Counted from the first letter of the stretch, positions 24,003 to 33,523 are shown. The stretch is 40,152 nt of DNA from Streptococcus sp. (GCF_030825805.1 NZ_JAPJPF010000012.1:1-40152); one strand, 5' to 3'. A program made the numbers and translations. Notes: generated from the letters alone by a model not told the origin.

Positions 24003-24392
24003 GTGAAATGGTTTGAAAAAGCAGTGGGGAAGGAAAAGATTATTCATTTGTTTGATGGTGATTTGGACTTGAAGAATGTTTTTCTTGATACTGTGTTATG
24101 TTACGATTACAAATTAGATCTTGTCCTTTATGTATTTGATTTCCCAACTAACTTCCCTGAAAAGTGGCAGAAAAGTGCATTTAATGCCATAAAAATTAAT
24201 TTAGAATTTTTTAATTTAGATGAAATCCATTTTTATTCTAAGGGGATTCATAAGGTGAAGGGACAACTGGAACTGCTCTTTTTAGAGAATAAGGTTGAAT
24301 TCAATTTTATAAACCAAAATGATGTGATGTTATCGGGTTCTTCTGACCTAGTTAGAATTGCTGAGATTGGTCCTGTGAAGATTGATACTTAA
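24003..24392 (+). CDS. Imm50-like immunity protein
   Basis: This 129-aa protein starts from GTG at 24003 with AAAAAGGAG 8 bp upstream. It fits the Imm50 pattern: WFEKAVGKEKIIHLFDGDLD, then a beta region with YDYKLDLVLYVFDFPTNFPE KW split by a short turn, and the C-terminal SSDLVRIAEIGPVKI. The 97-bp gap before it holds no convincing gene. Confidence 0.72.
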   Translation: MKWFEKAVGKEKIIHLFDGDLDLKNVFLDTVLCYDYKLDLVLYVFDFPTNFPEKWQKSAFNAIKINLEFFNLDEIHFYSKGIHKVKGQLELLFLENKVEFNFINQNDVMLSGSSDLVRIAEIGPVKIDT

Positions 24393-24430
24393 AGATGTAT
24401 TCTTAGCTTATTTGCGGAGATTCTGGATGA

Positions 24431-24502
24431 TCAAACAATCCTCCATTGCTAGGAGGGACACCACAACTATGGGAAAAAGTGAAGGAAGAGCACAAATATT
24501 AG
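24431..24502 (+). pseudogene. Possible C-terminal remnant of a lost protein
   Basis: Between the Imm50-like gene and the next gene, one frame reads SNNPPLLGGTPQLWEKVKEE and ends HKY-stop at 24502. It has protein-like composition but has no start of its own. An in-frame TGA sits at 24428 with LICGDSG directly upstream, as if a longer reading frame had been broken. The overlapping open frame 24382-24576 has poor composition and is not preferred. This looks like debris of a former toxin or immunity gene. Confidence 0.35.
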
Positions 24503-24556
24503 ACCTTGACCTAAGGCTAGACCTTTCTACAAGAAAAAAACTACGAGACCACGAAT

Positions 24557-25291
24557 ATGAAGTTACAGTATTTTGAATTAGATAAGCCCTATGTGGAAAA
24601 TCAACAGAGGATTGAGGAGCTGATGGACTCAGCTACGCTAACTTACGAGGAAGCTAGAATTAAGGACTATCGACAGAATTGGAAAGACCTTCGAAGAGCG
24701 TTCGTATATGAATCCAAATGTATGACCTCTATGGTAGAACGGCTTTTCAAACCAGTTATAACCCAGGATTGTTGGAAAATCATCGTAGAATGTGTAGATA
24801 CGATTAGCAATCCAGCTATCATGAACCTACTTGGCGTCTATACTGTTCAGGTCTTATTTGATTTTTCTAGCTATGAAAGCTCGAGTCCATTGGAACAGAA
24901 AAAGCTGCTCTTAGAGGCCTTTCTAAAAGGGGTAAAGCGCGTGTTTGAGGAGCTCTCTATTCCATGCTCCTTGATAGAGGATGTAGTCAATGAAATAGAG
25001 AAAAACGATTACGAAAATAGCTGGGAGTGGAAAAGAAAGAAGATCCAATCCACGACCTATTCCATTCAAGTGGAGCATCAGCTGGATAAGGTGGATTTGT
25101 TTTGGAAGATAGAGCACAAGGACAAGAGCATCCGTCAGTTGATTCAATCCTGCTCTGCTCACGAGATGGATTATGGGGCCAAACTTGGTAGACTGGAAGC
25201 GAAAGGTAACTTCCTATATCTGTTGGATAAAGAGAATGAGGTTGTGAGCAAAATTTCTGTTTCAGAATGGTGGAGCAAGAACAATGAGTAA
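24557..25291 (+). CDS. Unrecognised protein in the immunity cluster
   Basis: This 244-aa protein has no family that I recognise. The N-terminal half is largely helical (YEEARIKDYRQNWKDLRRAF, then KPVITQDCWKIIVECVD). The C-terminal half is beta-rich (YSIQVEHQLDKVDLFWKIEH; GKLGRLEAKG-like strands). Its ATG lacks a good ribosome site, so expression may depend on coupling to upstream reading. It overlaps the next gene by 8 bp. An immunity role is inferred from position only. Confidence 0.6.
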   Translation: MKLQYFELDKPYVENQQRIEELMDSATLTYEEARIKDYRQNWKDLRRAFVYESKCMTSMVERLFKPVITQDCWKIIVECVDTISNPAIMNLLGVYTVQVLFDFSSYESSSPLEQKKLLLEAFLKGVKRVFEELSIPCSLIEDVVNEIEKNDYENSWEWKRKKIQSTTYSIQVEHQLDKVDLFWKIEHKDKSIRQLIQSCSAHEMDYGAKLGRLEAKGNFLYLLDKENEVVSKISVSEWWSKNNE

Positions 25292-25724
25292 CTTAAAAAA
25301 GAGATTATCTTTATTAAAAGTAGAAAAACGAATCAATCAGTTGAAGGGGATTAAGGATGTCCATTTTCTGACCGATAAACCTAAAGAAATTGCTTGGTAT
25401 GCTGGGGAGTTGAATCCTATAGACTCTCCGCTTCCTTGCCTTTATGAGGTTCCTGTTGACCTTGCGACTAAAGATCTAAGTAGGTCAATTCAAAGTCTAG
25501 TTGGCAATAGTAGTCAGTTTATCCTAGTTTTTTGGGAGTTTTCACCAGTTTACGTCTTGTTTCAAATGGAGTCTTTGGATGACTTTTTGCCCTCTTATTC
25601 TACTGAATTTTCTACCAGAGACCTGACACTTTTCTTTCAAGACCAGGAAAAAGTACTGGATCTCCATTTAGCGGAGGATAAAGTAGAAGTGAGAGTCTTG
25701 GAGAATAAATCTAAGAGCCCGTAG
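25284..25724 (+). CDS. Unrecognised small protein in the immunity cluster
   Basis: This 146-aa protein starts inside the end of the previous gene. It has an N-terminal basic segment (MSNLKKRLSLLKVEKRINQL) and a beta-rich middle with SQFILVFWEFSPVYVLFQME followed by SLDDFLPSYSTEF. The latter recalls the end of SUKH-type domains, but the match is too weak to assign. The role is unknown. Confidence 0.58.
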   Translation: MSNLKKRLSLLKVEKRINQLKGIKDVHFLTDKPKEIAWYAGELNPIDSPLPCLYEVPVDLATKDLSRSIQSLVGNSSQFILVFWEFSPVYVLFQMESLDDFLPSYSTEFSTRDLTLFFQDQEKVLDLHLAEDKVEVRVLENKSKSP

Positions 25725-25822
25725 ATTCTATAAATTGAAAATGAATATAGAATTAGTCGATGAAAGAGGCAAAAAGGAAAGAATGCCATTCTTGGAGAGA
25801 CAAATGGTAAAGGAAGATTCTA

Positions 25823-26107
25823 ATGTGTGAAAAAGAATATTATTATTATGGCAATAGTGAGTTTATGACAGGCCTAGGAGTTATCTATACAGAGTTTACT
25901 GGTCAGCGTGCAAGTCGACAAATTAACGTTTTGAATGGGAACTCTTATGCTTCCTCTTGCCTACAGGATTATGTTCCAGAAGTAGGGTTTCTACTCTATG
26001 ATGGTCGAAAAGATGAGTTGGATCTATCAGACTCCATCAAGATTAGTCAAGAGGAATTTGAACGAATTTGGGCTCAGGCTGTCGCTAGCGGTCAGAATGA
26101 TACGTAA
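25823..26107 (+). CDS. Small protein, possibly DUF6881-like
   Basis: This 94-aa protein has an N-terminal YYYYGNSEFMTGLGVIYTEF strand pair, a RQINVLNGNSYAS turn and a C-terminal IKISQEEFERIWAQAV helix. That outline, a strand-rich body ending in 'EEFE.IW', resembles DUF6881-type immunity-associated proteins, tentatively. The 98-bp gap ahead contains a 29-codon open frame (25741-25830) with no ribosome site. Confidence 0.58.
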   Translation: MCEKEYYYYGNSEFMTGLGVIYTEFTGQRASRQINVLNGNSYASSCLQDYVPEVGFLLYDGRKDELDLSDSIKISQEEFERIWAQAVASGQNDT

Positions 26108-26161
26108 TCGTCAGTTGAAAATAGCCAAATATAATCCCAAAAATGTGAGAGGAGTCTAATA

Positions 26162-26725
26162 ATGATGTTCAATTTGTTGAAGGAATTTGTAGAAGTCTAT
26201 CATAGAAACAAGGGCTTAGGAGAGCTTGTATTTACTAGTGACTGTCTCCATATCGAAAAGCTAGATTTGTCTGGTCAAGTAAAAGACTTTTACCAGCATT
26301 TAGACTTTGATGAAGAAGCTTATTTTAGAGGAGCTCCCTATGATCTTGCTCTAATTCCTCTCCCTCTATGTGAAGCTGCATCAGAAGGATGGCAGGATAC
26401 TAGCTGGAAAGAGAGTTATGTGGTTTTTGCTCACATGATGGGGGATGAGCCAATTTTTTGTGATCTAACTAGCGAGCTTAGTCCTGTATTTGGCAAGATT
26501 CCTGGGAATTCCAAGCTCTATTGCTTAAGCCCCTCTTTATCTACTTTCTTGTCTACTTATAGTCAGATGAAAAAGCTAGAAATCACCAAGTTTGAGAATG
26601 ACATCTACATTGATGAGGACTTGTCGGACTATAAAGAAGGTTTTTTAACAGGAATCATGGCTATTATCGAGGAGCAACTTCCTGAAGCCTATCGAAAAGA
26701 CTTTATTGAATTTATGCTTGGCTAA
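26162..26725 (+). CDS. SMI1/KNR4 (SUKH)-like immunity protein
   Basis: This 187-aa protein has the central SUKH pattern SYVVFAHMMGDEPIFCDLTS, then SPVFGKIPGNSKLYCLSPSL and STFLSTYSQM. The 'hMMGDEPIfcD' strand and the loop before the last helix are typical. GGAG lies 7 bp ahead of the ATG. The N-terminus is longer and more divergent than the first SUKH gene of the cluster, so the two probably face different toxins. Confidence 0.75.
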   Translation: MMFNLLKEFVEVYHRNKGLGELVFTSDCLHIEKLDLSGQVKDFYQHLDFDEEAYFRGAPYDLALIPLPLCEAASEGWQDTSWKESYVVFAHMMGDEPIFCDLTSELSPVFGKIPGNSKLYCLSPSLSTFLSTYSQMKKLEITKFENDIYIDEDLSDYKEGFLTGIMAIIEEQLPEAYRKDFIEFMLG

Positions 26726-26752
26726 AGCCAAAGATGAAGAGATGAGAAGCAA

Positions 26753-27448
26753 ATGAAAATGAAGAATTTTTTAAAATGTTGTGAGGATCTGGTTATACAA
26801 GAAAGTGGGGCCTCAGCTCTTGAACTAGAAAAACTCAAAGCCAGACAGTTTCCTCAAGCTCACCTGGATTTGCTATCCATGACCAATGGCTTGGAATTTT
26901 ATGGTGGCTATTATCGTTTGTTTGGTACAGATTCTGCTCAAGCTATTACGCTAGATTCCTGGAATTCGGATGAGGTATGGAAAGACGTCTGGAGAGATTA
27001 TGCATCAGACTACTATTTTTTTGGTATGTCTGCTATTGGAGATCAATTCGCTTATAGATTGAAGGATGGGAACATTCAAAGTCATCAAGTTTATTATTTA
27101 GATGGGATTACTATGGATGTCATCGAGATCTACGACAGTTTTGAAGCGTTTTTTGAGAGGGAATTTGTTCTGAAAGCCCAGGGTGGGATGGAATCTATTT
27201 TTGTTTCTGCAAGGGAACGATTCGGAAATCTAGACCTCTCTACAAGCTGTATTTATTCCCCTTCCTTAATGATTGTGAATGATCCAAGCGTTGAGAATCT
27301 TATGCTTTTACCGACAAAGGATGTCATGACCATCAATGGGGATTTGTTTGTTCAATTGTCTGATTCAGAGGAGTCTATTACGAAACTAGAGCAATATCTA
27401 GACGCTTCGGGTAGAGCCAGAGTCAAGGTCATTTTTGATCGAGATTGA
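26753..27448 (+). CDS. SMI1/KNR4 (SUKH)-like protein with C-terminal extension
   Basis: This 231-aa protein carries a SUKH core in residues 1-150: ELEKLKARQFPQAHLDLLSM-TNGLEFYGGYYRLFG, then YFFGMSAIGDQFAYRL and IYDSFEAFFEREF. About 80 further residues (YSPSLMIVNDPSVENLMLLP..) have no match that I recognise. A weak AGAAG ribosome site precedes it. In-frame ATG at 26759 is an alternative start. Immunity function is inferred from the family. Confidence 0.78.
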   Translation: MKMKNFLKCCEDLVIQESGASALELEKLKARQFPQAHLDLLSMTNGLEFYGGYYRLFGTDSAQAITLDSWNSDEVWKDVWRDYASDYYFFGMSAIGDQFAYRLKDGNIQSHQVYYLDGITMDVIEIYDSFEAFFEREFVLKAQGGMESIFVSARERFGNLDLSTSCIYSPSLMIVNDPSVENLMLLPTKDVMTINGDLFVQLSDSEESITKLEQYLDASGRARVKVIFDRD

Positions 27449-27610
27449 GCAAGCAGGATATAGTTTATTTAGAAAAAATACTCTGAAGACTCGTGATTTT
27501 AACCTTTTGGCGACAAGCGATGATTTAGTCTTCTAGTCAGGGTGTCATTGTAAAATGATTTATGTTGAAAATAGAAAACGAAGCATTTTATTCATGAAAA
27601 GAGGTGAATA
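27449..27610 (+). other. Gap with a possible protein-tail remnant
   Basis: This 162-bp gap has no full gene. One frame, open through the preceding stop codon, reads EQAGYSLFRKNTLKTRDFNL then LATSDDLVF-stop near 27535, with ordinary protein composition. It may be debris of another immunity gene fused by deletion behind the SUKH gene. No promoter is obvious; AGAGGTG before 27611 is the ribosome site of the next gene. Confidence 0.35.
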
Positions 27611-28351
27611 ATGACCAGTTTAGATAAATATTTAGAGATCATTAAAAAAGGATTTTCTGAAAGAGAGAATCTAATGGCAATGGAGCCTCTGCATTCTATT
27701 GAAGAGATTGCACCATTATTGGATGAAACATTGACTTATAAAGAATTTATCAATATCAATCGCTTATTAAGACAAAAGTACATTGTCGAAAACCTAGAGG
27801 ATATGCTGAAAGATGTAGATTTTAACCAGCTTTCTTTACCTAGCAATACGAGGGTGATTTACTTGATGGGAAGTAAATCTGATGTGCTAGACTTTTCAAA
27901 ATATGAACAAGTAGAAAAGATTTTAATAGTTGGGGCTAGAAAAGTAAGAAAGATCATCTTACCCCAGAATGATTGTGTGAAAGCTCTAGGGATATCTTCC
28001 ATGACAAATTTGGAAACGATAGAGAACATTTCTTTTCATACTGGCATGCGTTATCTGCACTTTGATTATGGTGTAATGTTGCCTAACTTTAATTTTATTA
28101 GAGATTTAAATCAGTTGCTCTATCTTTCATTTACGGCAAATAAAAAATTACCAGAATTGGATTTTATCCATCCATCTAGTGAGCTCCGTTTTTTAGATTT
28201 TGTCGATACGTCTATTTTTAACTACGCAACAACAGTTAGCTACCTGAAGAGTCTGAAACATCTTCGTTTTTTAACAACGGGAAGAACAAATCAAAAGCAA
28301 AGGGATCTTCTTAGAAGCGAGTTACCACATGTTTGCATGCGAGAGGGTTAA
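27611..28351 (+). CDS. Leucine-rich-repeat-like protein at the end of the immunity cluster
   Basis: This 246-aa cytoplasmic protein shows irregular leucine-rich repeats of about 20-23 residues: VDFNQLSLPSNTRVIYLMGS, VLDFSKYEQVEKILIVGA, CVKALGISSMTNLETIENIS, RDLNQLLYLSFTANKKLPEL. A solenoid fold is likely. Its helical N-terminus begins MTSLDKYLEIIKKGF. Function is unknown. A protein-binding scaffold would suit an immunity role, which is inference. AAAGAGGTG precedes the ATG. Confidence 0.65.
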   Translation: MTSLDKYLEIIKKGFSERENLMAMEPLHSIEEIAPLLDETLTYKEFININRLLRQKYIVENLEDMLKDVDFNQLSLPSNTRVIYLMGSKSDVLDFSKYEQVEKILIVGARKVRKIILPQNDCVKALGISSMTNLETIENISFHTGMRYLHFDYGVMLPNFNFIRDLNQLLYLSFTANKKLPELDFIHPSSELRFLDFVDTSIFNYATTVSYLKSLKHLRFLTTGRTNQKQRDLLRSELPHVCMREG

Positions 28352-28354
28352 AAA

Positions 28355-28516
28355 ATGACTTCAATACAGCTTTTTATGACCGATGTCTTCATATTTATTG
28401 TTGAGTCAACTTGTAAAGAGACAGATATTCAGGCAAAAATTGAAGAGAATATGGAGATACTGAAGAAGTATATCAAGGAACATGAAATCTATAGCCTCTT
28501 TCCTTTTAAGGGATAA
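28355..28516 (+). CDS. Small hypothetical ORF, 53 aa
   Basis: The frame runs from ATG 28355, 3 bp after the previous stop codon, to TAA 28516. It encodes an N-terminal hydrophobic stretch (MTSIQLFMTDVFIFIVES) and a charged helix KIEENMEILKKYIKEHEIY. The base composition matches the neighbours. The site GAGAGGG upstream overlaps the end of the LRR-like gene, suggesting coupling. It could also be a truncated remnant. No family is recognised. Confidence 0.5.
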   Translation: MTSIQLFMTDVFIFIVESTCKETDIQAKIEENMEILKKYIKEHEIYSLFPFKG

Positions 28517-28556
28517 GGTGAGCTAGCGATCTTTGACTTTTAGAAAAGAGTGGAAT

Positions 28557-29057
28557 ATGGAAATCAAAAATCACTTTGGTGTATATGGAATCTGTCTTCA
28601 AGACGGGAAATTGCTTTGCATTGATAAAACGAGAGGACCTTATCAGCATCGTTTTGATCTACCGGGTGGTAGTCAAGAACCAGGTGAGGGGCTGACAGAA
28701 ACCCTCAAGAGAGAGGTTCTGGAGGAGACAGGCTATACGCTTAGCCGTTATTCAAATCCTAGGATTTATGATGTGCTGGTTCAAGAAGAAGGGCAAGACT
28801 TCGCAGTACATCATATCATGGCCTTCTATGATATAGTCCTCGATTTCGAAGGTTCTCAAAAATCCCTTCCTCAGGAGATTCTTGATGGAAGCAATGATTC
28901 AGCAAATGCAGTTTGGGTCCCTATTGAGCAGATGACCCAAGAAAATGCCTCACCCTTAGTATTGAAGGTGAAGGCAGAGTTAGGAGGATTTCCAGAATTG
29001 GAACTGACAAGCTATAGAAATTGGAAGGTGAAGATGGGGGATAATGGAACTATTTAA
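28557..29057 (+). CDS. Nudix hydrolase
   Basis: This 166-aa protein taken from ATG 28557 (MEIKNHFGVYGICLQ) carries a complete Nudix box starting GGSQEPGEGLTETLKREVLE and ending ETGY, with REVLEE as metal ligands. Nudix enzymes cleave nucleoside diphosphates linked to X. The substrate is not predictable. A TTG at 28533 extends the frame but lacks a site. The last 14 bp overlap the start of the broken GNAT gene, so the two were once coupled. Confidence 0.88.
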   Translation: MEIKNHFGVYGICLQDGKLLCIDKTRGPYQHRFDLPGGSQEPGEGLTETLKREVLEETGYTLSRYSNPRIYDVLVQEEGQDFAVHHIMAFYDIVLDFEGSQKSLPQEILDGSNDSANAVWVPIEQMTQENASPLVLKVKAELGGFPELELTSYRNWKVKMGDNGTI

Positions 29058-29772
29058 AACATGGAAGAAAAATATGGTTTTCTATGGTCTTAAATCTCAA
29101 ATCGGAACTGTCTATCGAAACAGTGATAGGACAACGAGCTTTTATGATGTTTGAAATTTTCTATACCTAACAGGGGAGTTGGATTCCAGATTTTGGGAAG
29201 ATTTTGTTAGGCAAAATGGTTTAGATTATAAGATTATTATCTCAGAAGACACTAAGTGGCAAAATTTTCTGCATCGGCAAGATGGGTTAATTTCTTTTAC
29301 TCGCTATTCTTTTAAGGATAAGGCAAATTTTCAAGTTGAATTTCTAAATGATCTAGTTACTCATATAGAGGAAGGTTACAATATTGTACCTATTGATAAT
29401 CGTATTTATAACAGCCTTTCTGAGAAAGAATGGTCACAAGATTTACAAGGGGATTTTGAGTCCTACCAAGATTTTGCTTTAAAAGGTGGATTTGGCTTTG
29501 TGATTCTTAAAAACAATGAAGTGATTGCTGGGATTTCCTCAGGGTTAGTTTACCACGGAGCAGTTGAAGTGGAAGTTGCAACTAGGCCAGACAAACAAGG
29601 GAATGGATTTGCTAAAAAGCTTGGTGCTGCAATGATTCTAGAGAGTTTAAATAGAGATATGTTTCCACTTTGGGATGCTCATAACGAGGCTTCCAAAAAA
29701 GTAGCAGAATTTTTAGGATATGAGTTAGTTGAACCTTATGAAGCTTTTGAACTAGAGGAAAGTGTCATATAA
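29044..29772 (+). pseudogene. GNAT-family N-acetyltransferase interrupted by an in-frame TGA
   Basis: The full frame starts at ATG 29044 inside the nudix gene end, with GGGG just upstream. It reads 36 codons (MELFKTWKKNMVFYGLKSQI..FYDV), hits TGA at 29152-29154, and continues in the same frame as NFLYLTGELDSRFW to 29772. The downstream part shows the GNAT core VEVEVATRPDKQGNGFAKKL and WDAHNEASKKVAEFLGYELV. The N-terminal 'FLYLTGE' belongs to the family, so one nonsense change splits a 242-codon gene. Re-initiation at TTG 29179 would give a truncated 197-aa protein. Confidence 0.8.
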
Positions 29773-29813
29773 TGATATCTAATATTGTATCTTTTAAGAC
29801 GAGGTGAATGGCT

Positions 29814-30698
29814 ATGAAAAACCAGCTAGCTCTTAGTGGCGAAAAAATTGTTGAAAAAGTTTATCCCCATTTATTGCACCACGTCGGCTTGATTCGTGGG
29901 GAATACTTGTTGAGAGAAATAAACCAAAACATACTATTACCAAATTGTCAGCAATTTGTGAAAGATTATCTAGACACTATTTGTCATTTGTACTCAGATG
30001 AAGAAGTCTGGTATCGCTTTTCAGAGTTAACAAATGCAGAAACAAATATTCTAGACGGGACTAAAGAGTATTTTGACGAACGCCACCCCTTATTTGGATA
30101 CAGAGGTATCAGGCGTTTGTTGGCGTGTCCAGATGAATTTCAGGCTGAGACAAATGTTGTTACAGAAGTTTTTCAAACCAATCCCAATCTGTCTGTTATT
30201 TTTCCTTTTGTCAATGATGCCGAACAATTAAAACAAGCTATTACAGTATTGCGTCAGTATGGTTTTACCGGGAAAGTCGGCACGATGATTGAATTACCAT
30301 CAGCTTATTTCGACTTGGACAGGATACTGGAAACTGGTATTTCAAAGATTGTAGTTGGAATGAATGATTTAACTTCTTTTATTTTTGCGACTGTGAGAAA
30401 CAGTCAATGGCATGATATGGAAAGTCCAATTATGTTAGATATGTTGAGACAGATGCAGGATAAAGCAAGGAAGAACAAGATTGATTTTGCTGTAGCAGGC
30501 TATCTGAATACTTCTTTCATACAAAAAATGAATCAGATGGGTATCGAATGTATTCTCCATTACAGCTCTATTCCAGAGATTTTTGATTTAGAAATTGACC
30601 ATCCAGACCATCTTAAACATATAAAAGAAGAAAGTAAAAAATTACAAAGGAGAACCCATGACACCGCAAGAAATGTGGAATGCCTACAAGCAAATTAA
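29814..30698 (+). CDS. Stand-alone PEP-utilising-enzyme barrel domain protein
   Basis: This 294-aa protein resembles only the C-terminal TIM barrel of PEP synthase/PPDK enzymes: ERHPLFGYRGIRRLL (compare NPM-GYRGASRY), VIFPFVNDAEQLKQAI, TMIELPSAYFDL and VGMNDLTSFIFA. The ATP-grasp and phosphohistidine domains are absent. The active-site cysteine region near the end reads FAVAGYLNTSF with no cysteine. So PEP or pyruvate binding, regulation or a new activity is possible, but classical PEP synthesis is not. It overlaps the next gene by 41 bp. Confidence 0.75.
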   Translation: MKNQLALSGEKIVEKVYPHLLHHVGLIRGEYLLREINQNILLPNCQQFVKDYLDTICHLYSDEEVWYRFSELTNAETNILDGTKEYFDERHPLFGYRGIRRLLACPDEFQAETNVVTEVFQTNPNLSVIFPFVNDAEQLKQAITVLRQYGFTGKVGTMIELPSAYFDLDRILETGISKIVVGMNDLTSFIFATVRNSQWHDMESPIMLDMLRQMQDKARKNKIDFAVAGYLNTSFIQKMNQMGIECILHYSSIPEIFDLEIDHPDHLKHIKEESKKLQRRTHDTARNVECLQAN

Positions 30699-31098
30699 CC
30701 CCTCTATCGGAGATCAGATAGATGCCTGGGCTTTTGGAGTGGAACCAGACCTTTTAGCGGAACTGGTCTTTAAAGGCGAAAAAACAGCAACTGCCTCAGC
30801 TTACGATCTTTACGCAGTAGAGGACGAACCCCTTCCCCAAGAAGGGACCTTTGATGTCGTTTTAGACAGTCAAGATCAAGCTGTCTGTATTGTCGAAATT
30901 ACCAAGGTTTCTGTTCAACCTTTTCATCATGTGTCAGCCGACCATGCCTACAAGGAAGGTGAGGGGGACAAATCCTTAGCCTATTGGCGTCAGGTTCATG
31001 AGGAGTTTTTCACGGAGTGGCTGGAGGAAGCAGGACTGACGTTTACACCTGACAGCAAGGTGGTTTTAGAAGAATTTCGCAAAGTTTATCCATTATAG
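30658..31098 (+). CDS. ASCH-domain protein
   Basis: This 146-aa protein has the ASCH fold (related to PUA): AWAFGVEPDLLAELVFKGEK, then TATASAYDLY, and GTFDVVLDSQDQAVCIVEIT, with a C-terminal GDKSLAYWRQVHEEFF. ASCH proteins bind RNA or act as N4-acetylcytidine amidohydrolases; which applies here cannot be said. AAAGGAG precedes the ATG, which lies inside the preceding gene. A terminator follows. Confidence 0.9.
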   Translation: MTPQEMWNAYKQINPSIGDQIDAWAFGVEPDLLAELVFKGEKTATASAYDLYAVEDEPLPQEGTFDVVLDSQDQAVCIVEITKVSVQPFHHVSADHAYKEGEGDKSLAYWRQVHEEFFTEWLEEAGLTFTPDSKVVLEEFRKVYPL

Positions 31099-31104
31099 AA
31101 CATG

Positions 31105-31127
31105 CTCTCCTTTTAGGAGAGTTTTTT
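31105..31127 (+). terminator. Terminator after the ASCH gene
   Basis: CTCTCC and GGAGAG pair around TTTTA and are followed by six T residues. Confidence 0.85.
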
Positions 31128-31140
31128 GATCTACGTCAAT

Positions 31141-32581
<1,441 letters not shown>

Positions 32582-32590
32582 GAGATTTTC

Positions 32591-33139
32591 ATGCAATTTG
32601 AAGAAAAAACCATTGATCGCAAGGAGATTTATCAAGGACCGATTTTCCAAGTAGTCACAGATCAAGTGGAACTGCCAGATGGGAAAGGTCAAGCACAGCG
32701 TGATTTGATTTTTCATAATGGAGCAGTAGCGGTTTTACCGATCACAGATGAGGGCAAGACCATTTTGGTCAAGCAGTACCGCAAGGCGATCGAGAGAACT
32801 TCTGTAGAGATCCCAGCAGGCAAGTTGGAAAAGGGTGAAAATGCGGATCCCCAAGCAGCTGCTTTGCGTGAATTGGAAGAAGAAATTGGTTACACAGCGG
32901 ATCTAGAGTTGTTGTATGATTTTTATTCTGCCATTGGTTTTTGCAACGAGCGGATCAAACTCTATCTTGCGACCAATTTGAAAAAAGTGGAAAATCCTCG
33001 CCCTCAAGATGCAGATGAGACCTTGGAGCTCTTTGAGGTGACTTTAGCAGAAGCTGAGGGCTTGATCCAAACGGGTGATATCTGCGATGCTAAAACCATT
33101 ATGGCAATTCAATACTGGAAACACCTACAAAACAAATAA
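32591..33139 (+). CDS. Nudix hydrolase, ADP-ribose pyrophosphatase type
   Basis: This 182-aa enzyme has the Nudix box beginning GKLEKGENADPQAAALRELE and ending EEIGY. VKQYRKAIERTSVEIPAGKL upstream is typical of NudF-like ADP-ribose pyrophosphatases, which remove ADP-ribose and related sugar nucleotides. It is the second gene of the glmU operon, starting 9 bp behind glmU with AGGAG upstream. The same order is found in other streptococci. Confidence 0.92.
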   Translation: MQFEEKTIDRKEIYQGPIFQVVTDQVELPDGKGQAQRDLIFHNGAVAVLPITDEGKTILVKQYRKAIERTSVEIPAGKLEKGENADPQAAALRELEEEIGYTADLELLYDFYSAIGFCNERIKLYLATNLKKVENPRPQDADETLELFEVTLAEAEGLIQTGDICDAKTIMAIQYWKHLQNK

Positions 33140-33157
33140 AGAATAGAGGAGAAACCC

Positions 33158-33496
33158 ATGGGCAAACCTTTATTAACAGATGAAATGATTGAGCGGGCTA
33201 ACCGGGGAGAAGAGATCTCTGGTCCCCCGCTCTTTGATGAGGAAGAGACAAAAATTCTCCCGACAGGAAACAGAGGCTTTGGTTATGAACGGCCGGTGAC
33301 CTCAAGAGAAGTAGATGGTGGACGAGGAACCTCCTATCCTCAGGAGACCATTCCGATCAGAGTCCAACCTACAGTGACCAAGAGCCGTCGGATTGAAAAC
33401 CAAAAGGATGAGGTTTTTCAATCAAAATTAAATAAGATTTTATTTTGGGTCATCCTGCTCCTCATCTTGTTAATTCTTGCAATTTGGCGCTTATAA
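33158..33496 (+). CDS. macP: Cell-wall synthase accessory phosphoprotein MacP
   Basis: This 112-aa protein has the conserved N-terminus [20 protein letters not shown], followed by [18 protein letters not shown] disordered polar middle leads to one C-terminal membrane segment (about residues 92-111). In S. pneumoniae MacP activates the class A synthase PBP2a and is phosphorylated by StkP on a threonine in this same acidic-T-K context, here Thr31. Its place in the glmU operon between nudF and mtnN matches the pneumococcal order. Confidence 0.88.
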   Translation: MGKPLLTDEMIERANRGEEISGPPLFDEEETKILPTGNRGFGYERPVTSREVDGGRGTSYPQETIPIRVQPTVTKSRRIENQKDEVFQSKLNKILFWVILLLILLILAIWRL

Positions 33497-33523
33497 GGAG
33501 CGTCTACCAAAGGAGTGACGATT

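Noticed and set aside
24382..24576. 64-aa open frame MILKDVFLAYLRRF.. between two immunity genes
   Set aside because: The composition is unlike the neighbours, it has no ribosome site and it overlaps genes on both sides; another frame in the same stretch reads more like protein.
25741..25830. 29-codon ORF before the 25823 gene
   Set aside because: No ribosome site and no recognisable pattern; kept only as a note in the neighbouring entry.
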